Shown here: piece by piece, positions 1-12,080 of the stretch
Numbering within the stretch: the stretch's first letter is position 1
Layout of the letters: each line of letters starts with the position of its first letter
Source: Zygaena filipendulae
Taxonomy: Eukaryota; Arthropoda; Insecta; Lepidoptera; Zygaenidae
Assembly: GCA_907165275.2 (NCBI GenBank)
Contig: OU015651.1
Location: 10,562,501 to 10,626,500, forward strand
Length of the DNA stretch: 64,000 nt
Direction: 5' to 3'
The notes under the pieces: model-generated
Seen by the model: the letters and a program-made list of their open reading frames with translations, nothing else
What the model was told of the DNA's origin: nothing
Databases searched by the model: none
Made by a program: the position numbers and the translations under genes

Positions 1-775
1 GTGTTTTTTTTAATATTAAAGGAACGAAATGTAAGCACTAGAGAATCAAACTTGACCATTTAGAAAAATAAAGAAATGGATAAATAGAGCAGAGAAAATA
101 GAGAAAAAGAAACTTATGTACACAATTCTATTATAATAATTACAATTTTTATTGTGTTAATCCTAATTCTAGGTTATTTTACAAATATTTTACAGTCATC
201 ACAGGGGATTAAAGCGTCTACACCTCGGGAGTGTCGAGACGACGCATAGAGGGTTGGTGATGGACAGTCAGGAAAACATGAAGAGAAGCAAAGCCGGTGA
301 GTGTGATACAATGATGGTAAGGAACACCGCCGCGACGCGACGCGGCGCCGCGACTCGTGAGGGCGTGCGACTGTGGTAACTCAATATGAAAATAAACAAA
401 CCTAGGCGTTCTATGGCCCCCACTCATCTCTGAGTCTACCATCCTTAAAATAAAACAAAAAAAAATTCGTTGTCAATCACATATTTTTCTATGATAAGTA
501 GAGAAAATACACACAAACAGGTTTGGCGAAATAATAAATGTATAACCGGCGATACACGATAAAGATAATACGAGAGTGAATTTTAGAATTTTGTTGTTGG
601 TATTTTCATAGTACTAAATCTTTCGCTACGTCGTTATCGTTTCGCCTTCAATTTCAATCTTCAATCGAATTATAAATAAACTTAAAAAAGAACATGACAC
701 CGAATTCCACGCATGGTATACAGCAGTGTTCGTACTAAATAAATGTGTGTGTAGTATGATAGGGTTGTGACTTAC
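1..775. other. MED12 intron, left edge of window
   Basis: AT-rich intronic DNA. A GC-rich patch at about 325-375 gives a short open frame on the minus strand, but it has no splice fit with exon 28 and no resemblance to the next part of MED12. I see no gene here. Confidence 0.7.
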
Positions 776-896
776 GACATGAGGTCGAGCTGCGCGTCGG
801 TGGGGCCGGTGTCGCTGGTGCCGAGTATGTGCGACAGCTCGCACGACTTCTTGCCGCCGAGCTTGCCGCCGTCGCGCGCTGTCGAGTCGCCCACCA
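776..896 (-). CDS. kto: MED12 exon 28, last in window, codons 1432-1472
   Basis: Encodes [20 protein letters not shown] and [19 protein letters not shown], matching the fly LSQILGTSD block. It ends in phase 2 at a GTAAGT donor; the acceptor exon must lie left of base 1. Confidence 0.93.
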
Positions 897-3800
897 CTGT
901 GCGACGACACAATGTAAGAATAACAAAGTAAGTGCTGTAAGCAGACACTTTTTATGTTAATAATATATATTCTATGTGTAACCTTCCCTTCTCCGTCCCT
1001 TTTATCTCTCTGTCAACCCAATGGTTAACTGTCAGAGAATGCCGCAAGGCATTAAGTTCGCCATTTGTACTATTTTGTGTAAGAAGAATAAATAAATAAA
1101 AAAAAAAAAAACCTTTCATCCACTGTTGTTTATGTATTATGCTATTAATTATTGATGAATCATGATGTTATGGTATATTATATTTACTAATTATGTATTC
1201 GATTTGTTTGATTTGGCGGTGAGACGCGCGGCCGGGTATCGCGCGAACGCATCGCATTATGGGCCCCGCTGAAAATCAGCGTTGTCGCATTCTATGCGAA
1301 AGCGTAATATGCTGAGTCGGTGTCCAGTGTGGCATCGCAACAAATACTTACCTAACAATTCACTCCTACTGAAGATCTCTGCATTTTACGTACCTACTTG
1401 TATTTTTTTGTATTTCCATCAAAGATTTTTTAGGTACATTGATGTTGATGCCAAATAAAGTATATGCACAGGTATATGTATATGTCTATGTTTATGTCAC
1501 TGAAATGAAGAAATTTTAACATCTAAATATATTTCCTCTTTAGTCTATTTTCCAAGGGTTTTATTTTTTCTATACAAAACTAATAATATATGCCTGCACA
1601 TCCACTTGCGTGTATTTCGGAACTACTTTGGCCACTTTTGTTCAGGTATAAAATCATCCTACTCAGGAATACTGTAGCTGTAAGATCTCCAAGATTTTTT
1701 TATAGGCTAGAGTAATGTCTACAGTACTTACTGAGTATGGCCTTGAGCGTGGCGAGCACGGGCCCGACGCCGATGTTCTTGTGCGCGGCGGCCAGCAGGT
1801 GGCGGTCGCACGAGAGCCGCACACCCGCCGCCGCGCCGCCCGGCCCCGGAGACGTCGACACGCTGTACAACCCTAGCACACACACACTCACGCTGCTACT
1901 AGGTAAGGTAGGAGATTTTGGCGAGAGACAATTCATTTCCTGGGTAGATAGTATAAAAAAGTGTGGTGTCGTGGGACACCGGATTGGAACGAAATTCCTT
2001 ATTATTAAAATATTAATTTTAAGTTCTATTTCAGGTATAAAGAAAATAATTATTCTGGTATACAATGATTTGATAAAAAAAAAAAAAAACTTTCGTTACG
2101 GACGTTTTTTCCCGGTTAGGGTACCCCTCCGCATCGTCCCATAAGGAACTTCGTTCCAAAATGTCGTTTTCGTGAATTTTATTCTGGTATACAATGATTT
2201 GATCAAAATAAAAAAAAATCTTTCGTTACGGACGTTTTTCCCGGTTAGGTTACCCCTCCGCATCGTCCCATAAGGAACTTCGTTCCAAAATGTCGTTTTC
2301 GTGAATTACAGCGCAATGTCCTTTCGATTATGATATTTGTTTGTTTACTCTTTATTTAAATATTATATTTTAAAAGCAACAAGGTACGTTTTTCGTCGGT
2401 CTCCTCTTTTGGGTCAACGCATATTACGACTTATTAAAAAAAATAAAGGCAAACGGAACAATAATCAAGCAATTTTTCACTGAATAATCATGAACTTTCG
2501 TCATTGCAAATTTAAATACAACATCCAACGCAGACATCAAACATCTTCCCGCGTATCTACGTATGGAGCGCGGATGGCAAAGGTTTACCCGGTTGCGGCG
2601 TGTCTACAGTCTTGAAGAGGCGCAGCAGCAGGTGGCACGTGAGCCGCGCGCCCGTGTCCGGGGAGGGCGCGTTGGCCGGGTTCCCGGACACGCCGCCGCC
2701 GCCGCACGCCTTCACCAGCGACGGCAGCGCCGCGTGCCGCACGAAGTCCTCCAGCGAGAAGCAGTGCCGAGCTGAAGGATCACCGATCAGACACAAGCTT
2801 CCATTTACTACATTAGAAAAAGCTGAACCACCATTCCTCGCCCGTGCCATCTGAACGAGTGGTGAGTTGAGAAATTACGAAATTGAATATCGCGCGCAGC
2901 CAAGCGGTCGGCACTCAATCATGTCAATTTATTTATTTATTCTTTGCACATGTACAATACATGTATAGTACAATAGATGTTCTATAATTTGTAAATAGAA
3001 TTACACACATCAAAATTATTATAATTTTTTTTTCTATTTAAAAAAAATGTTATATAAATTGATTATGCCATAGCTAACATTTGTTATTTGTCATGTTATA
3101 AAAGACTTCCACACAAAAAGCAGTGAAGAACTGTGAAAGCAGTGTGGTGTCGTTTCTTGGCGCTCCGCCGCCCCGTGCATATGCATGCGCGGGTGTGCAT
3201 GCAAGTGTATGCATGCATGAGTGCGTGCGTGCACCTGCATGTATGAGTGCGTGCATGCACCTGCATGTATGAGTGCGTGCGTCGTGTGTGCGGGTGTCGT
3301 GCACGATAACTAGTATGCGACATGCGTGTGTGTGTGTGTGTGTGTGTGCGTGTGTGTGTGTGTGTGCATGTGTGTCACTGACCGACGAGTATGCAGGTGA
3401 AGACGGCCAGGGCGTCGTGCGCGGCCGCGTCGTGCAGGTCGCGGTGGTGCAGCAGGTCCGGGTAGAGCGGCGGCGGCGCGGCGTGCGGCGCGGCCGGGTA
3501 GTGCTGCGCGCCGCACAGCGCCACCAGCGCGCCGAGCCACTCCGCCGCCAGCCCGCTGCACCACGCCGTCATCTCGGCGCACTGCACGCCCAGCTCGTTG
3601 ACGCTGCGCACGAGCACGCACACGCACACACATCTTCAACATCGACTCAAATACAAGTGGTGCGTGTCTATTTATTTCATTTTATAAGCCTATAGTTCTC
3701 TTTCATCTTTTCACTATGAACATCAATCAGAATCAAGTATGTATGTTTTTTTTATAATTAATCACTTTGCTGTTGTTAGTGGTTAGATAGTTTAGTACGT

Positions 3801-6800
3801 GGTGTCCGAGTGTTTCCCGCCAAAAAACAAAAATTTTGAAACTTTTATATTGTGAATGTCGGTCTCGTTTTTACTCTCATACACTTCTGTGTATGACGTG
3901 TCGTTGATAAGTATGTCAATACGTTGTGAATTGACAAGGCACTTATACTCGACGTCGTCAAACAACAAGGGACTCACCGATCGTTGTCGACCTCGCGGCA
4001 CACAGCCAACATGGCCGAACAGACGAAGCTATATCTGTTGGCTGGTGACTCTGCCACTTGGCGCGCCCATGAGATTTCGATTTTACCTGGTCACATTATT
4101 TAAATTATTACATCAAAAAAGTAATCCAAAACAATGACATTTGCAGAACAATCTGTCAACAGATTTGTTTTCGGGTAGGGAACTTGTGAAACTCTTCTAA
4201 TCTAATATCTAGCATCAACTACATCATCATAATATAGTAGTCTTCAAGAGACTGTACATACAGTACTTTCCTCTAAATAAACAAAGACACCATACTACAA
4301 CGAAATCAAAACAACTTCAACCAATCTATAGGTACATATTAAATGCTTTGTCCTGAATAACTGACTGACGATCAACGCACAGCGTACACCGCTGGTCGTA
4401 GAGACCTGAAACTTGGAGGGTGTGTTCTTTGTATGACGTAGGCATCCGATAAGGATTTTTGAAAATTCAACCCCTAAGAGAGTGAAAAGGTGTTGCATAG
4501 TATGTATGGAACAATTCCGGGGGAACTCCGCATTTGTCGCGAGTGAAACCGTGCGGTACAGCTAGTAACCTCATAAAAATACTCGCAACCTCAGTTCAAC
4601 AATGTTGATTTACCTTTGCGTGGGTTTGTGAAGAATTCACTTAAAAACTGTGGGTTATAGACGTAGTTGGACGGTGTTGGCTGCAGCGGCGAATAGAGGG
4701 CTTGTCTGAAACAAAAATATAGTTACATGCAGCTAGTTACATATATATAAATATTTTGTTTTATTCTGTAGGAAACCGGCTTACGGCTCATGTAACAAAA
4801 TGAAGTATTGATTTAATAGTTTATTTTTTAAACAAACACCCAGACACAGCATGAATACGAATGTTCATTGCATTCGGAGGTAAACATCCCGTGACGCGAG
4901 GATCCAACTCGCAAATGGCAAGTATGTTCATTATTGATACTAATATTATAGAGGTAAAGTTTGTGAGCATGTAGGGGGTTGATCTCTGGATCTACCGAAC
5001 CGATTTTGAAAATTCCTTCACTGATAGAAAGCTACAGTGATCTTGAGTAACATAGAATACTTTTTATCGCGGAATCCCCGCGGGAACTTCGAAATTACCG
5101 CAGGGGACAGTTATGAATCCCTACTAAGTAATATTATAAATGTTGAAGTAACTCTGTCTGTCTGACGATCTGTTACGCCTTAACGGATCAACCGATCATC
5201 ATGTAATTTTGCATGCACATTATCGGGGGTATAGAGGACATAGTACATACATTTTTGTGAAATTCCCGCAGGATCTCCGAAATTAGGTACGTAGTGCAGG
5301 TGAAACCGCGCGGGACTGCTAGTTATTACTATCTATAGAGAGTTCAATTCTGTACATTGAATATATATTCAAAACTAATATTAGAAGATGAATGGTGATC
5401 GATACTGATGCAAAAAATTCAATCAGTAAATTTTCGTCTATCAGTCAGTCTGTCTGTCTGTATGTGCACGCATGGGTCAAAAACTACTGAAGGGATTTTA
5501 ACCAAACTTGGTACGATTGTAGTCCATACTCCTGGGTAGGTTATAGGTTATATAACATAACGCTAAGACACATAGGAGCTGAGCAGTGACGATATAGTGA
5601 CGATATATATGAAGCAAGTCGGATGAAAATCTGCTTTCGCATACGTTTACTCAATCACACAAAAACGGCTGATCGGATTTGGATGAAATTTGGCATGCAC
5701 TTTGTCAAAGGTACAGAGAAGGACATAGGGTACTTTTATCCCGGAATTCCCGCGGGAACTCAGAAATTACCGCGGGTGAAACCGCTGGGCACAGCTAGTC
5801 TATTTAATATTATGATTGCAAGTAGATGCGACTACACACTTGATCTTGGGGTAAGCGTTGGCGAAGGTCTCCGCGTGCGGCGCGTGGCAGAGGTGCGCGG
5901 CCGCCTTGTACAGGTCGTGCAGCTGCGCGAGCACGCAGCGCTCCGCCGAGCCGCAGTCGCCGGGGTTCACCACGCACTTCACCAGCCGGCACAGCTGCTC
6001 GAACACCGCCGACGTCTGCTCCACGCACACTGCACACCGCGGCACCGTCCGACCGTCACAAACTCACAATACCACATACACCGTACACGGGATATATAGG
6101 TAGAACTTGAGTGAAATAAGTGGGCACCTCTGTCATAATAGGCATGTCACCGGGGAGTGAAAATTCAATTTCTATTTAGCCCCTCAGCAAAGAATAGAGA
6201 TCTCTCCGCCTCCCACTAATTTTATGCCTTCTCACACCCCGCAAAAATGATCAAAAGACCGAGGAAAATTTGACACAAATGTAGAATCTGCATGTGGCAA
6301 TGAAAAAAATCACTGAAAAATACTTAGAGCTCATACAATTTTGGGAGTGGGGTCCGTGACGTCATATCCACGTGTAAAGTGTTCCAAGGCATGACGTCAC
6401 GCGACATTTCGACTCAATGTATTGCCGTAATTTTTTGGTTGTGTAAAAAATAAATAATACTGTCATTAAAGTTTAATGCCAACATGAAAAGGGAGAAAAT
6501 AAATAACAGTATGTATGCGAATGTGACGTCTATTTGAAATATATGTTAAAATATTAATAGAGCTATTTAATTTCAGCGCCCAAGCCGAGCGGCACTCACG
6601 CAGCAGGCACGAGTGGTATCTGCGCAGCGCGCCGACCGTGTACAGCGCTAGTGCGGAAGTGTAGGCGCGCGGCGCCGCCAGCCCGCTGCTGAGCGCGCCG
6701 CGGCTGATCAGCGCGCCCTCCACCTCCGACAACTCCTTCAGAATCTGCACACAAACACACATATTATATACATATTCACAAAATGTTATGCATTGACTTG

Positions 6801-9800
6801 AAGTGGATACTCCAACACGACTTTCTTTCACAGAACTTTAAACAAAAACCACATTAAACTAATCGAATATGAAGGCGTGAACCGAAAGTGCGATCGACAC
6901 GATGATGAATCAATATAACCCGCACTTTTTCGATTCACCTGCCTACATTATATTCCTTTGGGAAATATGTGTACCGAGCGGGTGGTAAATGTGGAAAATG
7001 TTATATTGTCGAAGCGATGGGTCGCCGATTCACTGACTAAACACGAAATATTGAAAATTATTTGAAATTTGGCAGATAGATAGTGTATAGACAAAACGGA
7101 TTTTACGGAGATCCCGCGTGAACCCTCTAACTATCGTGGGTTAAACCGCAGAGAGCAGCTAATATTACAATATATAGCTAATATTCTGAAATCACACGTG
7201 TGAAAACACGAACCAAAAAGTGGGTAAGCATTAAGTTGGGGGGCTGCGGAGCACCCTAGGTTGGTGTACCTGTATGCAGGTGTCGATGAGGCCGTGCACG
7301 TTGAGCGCGATCTCCATGAGGTCGAGCGCGAACGCCACGTGCTCGGGCTGCGGCAGGTAGGTGGTGGCGCCGGCCGCGTACGCCGCCAGCGCCTCGCACA
7401 CCGCGCCGCCCACCGCCCACGACACCGCGCCCTGCTCGTACATGCACATCGCCTGCGCACGCGCACGCGCACGCGCACACAACAATACGAGTTTAGTGAC
7501 CGGATACAATCGATGGTCAACGGTAGGGTCCGTGGATCGTCCAGCTTTAAGAAGAAGGATAAGCGTCAGTAGACACCTCAGGGCTCCCGAAGAGACTAGA
7601 GAATATCCTTGGATCCTTGGAGGCTCATAGGGATGCTGTGCTGTTCACAGCACAGCATTAGGACCGTCTATGCATATTTCACTTTAAAGAGTGATTTCGA
7701 TTGAAATGCACGAATGCCGCACGGATAAAAACCTTACGTCTCATAAATTATTGATTCATATCTATAAATCTTATTCTAGCACAAAATAATAGAATGCAAA
7801 GATAAACTGATTAATCAAATCAAATTAATGTTACGCGGAAGCTACTAAAATCATAAAATTTCTAAAATTAGGAATATAGAATTAAAACTATGGGTGGCGA
7901 AATTCAACAGTCCAAACATTATTTACTTCTATCATTTACCTGAAATTTGTGTGTAACCGCTTCGAAGTTAAATTCACTGCGCGAATGCTTCTTGATTTTA
8001 CCACCCTCAGCGACGTCGATAGAGAATTTCTTGGAGAACAATTTACATATTTCTGTAACAGAATGATTATAATAAAGATTCTTTTGCATACAGATCAGCT
8101 CTTTAATATTTTTAAATTTTGCTGGCTCTTTCCATCGATTGTAAGTTGTAACCAGCATATAAGAACGAGGCGTTGATCGAAACATAGGGGGCAATCAGTA
8201 GACAACATATCGATATCGCCCCTCCGTAAAGAGAAAACAAGATTATCCAATCAACAGATAATAAACAGCGTACATAAAAAAAATACATAGTTCATTATAA
8301 AACTTATTCCATTTTTAAACTCATTATTTAGTCTAGATCATGGACCAATTAAACTATAATTGGTCCATGGTCTAGATACAAAACCTATTCTATTTTTGTA
8401 CAGGCGCAGATCCAGTCCCTAAGTAAGGTTGTGGGCACGGCCACTCGAAAATCAGTCAAGTGCAGGAGATCGGACACGCTCACTATCGACACATTGCATT
8501 CTTACAATACTTTAGGGCTTATCCTTCGACCTCAATTACCACCACCATTACGTCCACCTAACCCATAAGGCTGGATCCGCGCCTGTTTTTTAATTTATTC
8601 TCAAGTTATCTCAGTTGAAAAATTTTACCATTGATAAAATACGAGAAATAAATATTGAGAAATACGGGTAAATATTATACCTTTGGTCATTTTCTTGACG
8701 GCGTGCTTGGCGTCGTCCCGCTGCCGGCCGACGCCGTACAGCAGGATGTGCCGCTGGTTGGAGTCGTGCGGCGCGTGCTCCGGGTCGGCGGGCGGCAGCG
8801 GGAAATGCATCGTGTAGTGGTGGTGCCGCGACGCGCACGCGCCGCCGCCGGCCCCGCCGCCGCCCACGCCCACGCCCACGCCCACCCCGCCGCACGCGCT
8901 GCCGCCGCCCGCGCTCGTCGACCGCATGCCTGGAGGCGAGCGCGAGCGGTCTCGTCAACCATTTATTTGTAAAACCTTCGCTAACGAATGTAAAAACTAT
9001 AGATTCGTCATAATATAAACGATAATATTATCGTATTAATATAATATTACCGGGCACGGACATTGGCCCCATTCCCATGGACTGCATCCCCGGTATGCTC
9101 ATACCGCCCGCTCCCATCATCGGTGAATTGACACTAGAACAACAACATAATCCTTCAATATAATATTCATGTATCGGAATCTAGAAGAAAGACATCATTA
9201 GTTAATTCCTTCGGAAATAACTTGCTCGCTTACTTTTCATTATTTGGACTGTAAGTACTTGTCAAGTAACAAGTCAAAACTTTGTTTACGGCAACCACCA
9301 ATGAACTTACAATGGGAAATAGCGTGGCTCGCCTCAATACAAGCTACGTACCCGTGCGACGGCTCGCCGGGGTCCTTGGGGCTGTCGGGAGCGTCCATGG
9401 AGTTCTGTTGCTCTACTCTAATGTTCTGCAGAATCTGATCTAAATCGTCGTCAATCTTCGAGTCGTCCAAATCCATGCGCACATTCTCCTGAAAGCATTC
9501 CGCCACTCTTGATATTTGAACAATCAATAGCGGAAATCATATTCAAGTAAATTTTTATTACAAACTGGTGTCCGAAATTTCAAACGCGTAAGTTTCGGAA
9601 TCACTAAATAGTATAAAACAAAGTCGCTTTCCGCTGTCTGTCTGTCCCTATGTATGCTTGGATCTTTAAAACTACGCAACGGATTTTGATGCGGTATTTT
9701 TATTTTATTTGTCGCATAGATAGATAGAGTGATTCCAGAGGAAGGTTTATACGTATGGTTTATCCTGGAATTCCCACGGGAACTCCAAAATTACCGCGGA

Positions 9801-12022
9801 TGAAACCGCGGGGGACAGCTAGTATAATGTAAGAATACACAAGAATGGCACTTTATATTCTTTCAAATAAGATTCATTTCAGATCAGCACGCATCCTTCG
9901 CTTCGCTAGAACCTGTGTGCGTTATTTATCGAACGTAACGTATACGTGTACGAGATGGACGCACGACGACGTCATCGTCACTGTGCGTGGTGGTGGAACC
10001 CGGCATACAAGCCATGTCGGGTTATCCCAAGACTTCGTCGGAGGGCCATCATTACAAGCATAACACAGAAACTCACTCAAAAACACATATTCTCGCACAC
10101 ACGTAAGCACACAGGTACCTACAAATCTGTATTTATGTAAAAGTATTTGAAGAAGGAGGAGCGGAGCTTCTTAACAAGCAATTGTTGCTTAAAGGGAGAC
10201 TCCAAACTCTGATGATTTACTGTAATTGTTGTTAAAGAAATTTTTCATTTTAATTTTTCATCATCGGCCGCATCGGGCCGAGTCGCCTAACCTCCATCTT
10301 GGGCTTGAGGTCGATCCCGGCGAAGATGTCGTCGTCCATGTTGTGGTTGGTGCCGCTGCTGTTGGCCGGCTGCGCCACGGTGCCGCCGTGCGCCTCGCCG
10401 CCCCCGCCGCCGCCGCCCCCACCGCCGCCGCCGCCCCCGCCCGGCTCCGTGGGCGAGATCAGGTCGCCTGCGGACAACACAAAGCCACATCGGGTACGGT
10501 CAGCGGCAGAAATATGTAAACACTTTTGACACGAAAATGAATCTTACTACAATAGTAATTAAGTTCAAAGAATGACAAAAGTGTTGACATATTGCTGCTG
10601 TACATATTTAGGTCCGTAATTTGAAGGTCATCAGAGCACAAAAGCATAAGCTTTCTATACCAAGGTCATCAAATCAAACTCATTGTATATTTTGTTTGTG
10701 TGCAATATTGGCGGAATTGCACAATGTCTAATGTGTATGTCTAAACTTGGCAGGTAGTTTACCTGCCTTAGCCTGTCTATAAACTATCTAACTGCCAAAT
10801 TTGTCAAATACCAAAGACGACAGTCAAGAACCAATTTCACGGAGTTGCCGTAGGAACTTCCCAATTAACGCAAGTGATACCGCTGGGAACTGCTGGTATT
10901 CTTAAATGATGTGAGTTTACGCTACGTTTGTGTATGTGTATGCATGTTTTACCACATATTTCTCAGAAAGTACAAGTCAAATTACGATAAATATTTTGAA
11001 GTCGGTTAGTAATTATTTTGAACTACTTTTTGAATTTAGTTTTTAAAAGTATTTATCAACACTCTCGTACCTCTGGAGATGAGCGTGCACATGTAGGCAT
11101 CGTGCGAGAACACGTCGCGGCGGATCAGCTCGCCGAACAGGTGCACCAGGTTCGCGAACTGCTGCCGGTTGCTGGGCGCCGCGCTCGGGCTCTCGTCTGC
11201 GGACAGCGGGCACCGGCCGCGACCGAACGCAACCAATCACAACATCAATACAACGTTCATCAGATTCAATTTTCATAAGGTACTAGGTTCACCAGGTATT
11301 CTGTTTGGAACAAATTATAGCTTATATACCTATATAATATGTATTTGTCTTGAGAAAAAAATAATACATTTACTTATCGGTCAAATCGTACAGAAGTTTG
11401 TATGTATGAGTGAATATGGGACATGTGAGCGGGCGCCTGTGTCTATAAACACTCAGATCTTCCTCAGTTACTTATTCAACTAATTAAATTATAATTTACA
11501 CATACCCAATACTGGAGCATCATTGTCCAAAAATCGTAGCAGTAAGTTTTGGAAAATTGGCGGACCGTTGTACATTCCCGTGCCGGAGCTGACGGATTCT
11601 TTATCATCAGAACCTGAGGTACAATTTAAACAGTATTGAAGTATTATGTTCGTATATTATACACGTAAATCAAGAAATTTTATTTGAACAACAACTGAAA
11701 ATCGTTGAAAAATATTAGTTACATAATTTAAAATTAAACTAGGACACTGATGTGTTTTTTTAATCCATTAGTTTTGGCGCATCGGCGTTTCTATAACGCT
11801 ATGTTCGGCGGACGGCGTATATCTGGCGGTTGGGAGGCGAAACCTTTTTTGTTGTGTCAAATAAAGCTAATTTCAATTTCTATGATTTTTGGAGTTCGAA
11901 CTTATGATATCGGCCCGATACGACAAACGCACACACTCCATACACGTGTGAACATAAGCCAGCCGCTTGTAGTAGCAGTAGCAGGGAGTTAAATCGGTTA
12001 GCTTGTATGTGTGTGTGTGTGC

Positions 12023-12080
<58 letters not shown>

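Noticed and set aside
218..442. 74-codon open frame on the minus strand
   Set aside because: No resemblance to the next part of MED12, no splice borders fitting exon 28, and only a short GC-rich patch holds it open.
1350..1372. Possible 17-nt microexon (TTCAG|TAGGAGTG...|GTAAGTATT) between MED12 exons 27 and 28
   Set aside because: The donor is strong, but inclusion would add an in-frame stop and the flanking exons join perfectly without it.
3310..3642. Long open frames on the plus strand and other frames across the GC-rich MED12 exons (for example 3,273-3,695 and 12,007-12,340)
   Set aside because: They are shadows of GC-rich coding exons and GT repeats; the real frame matches MED12 and splices in phase.
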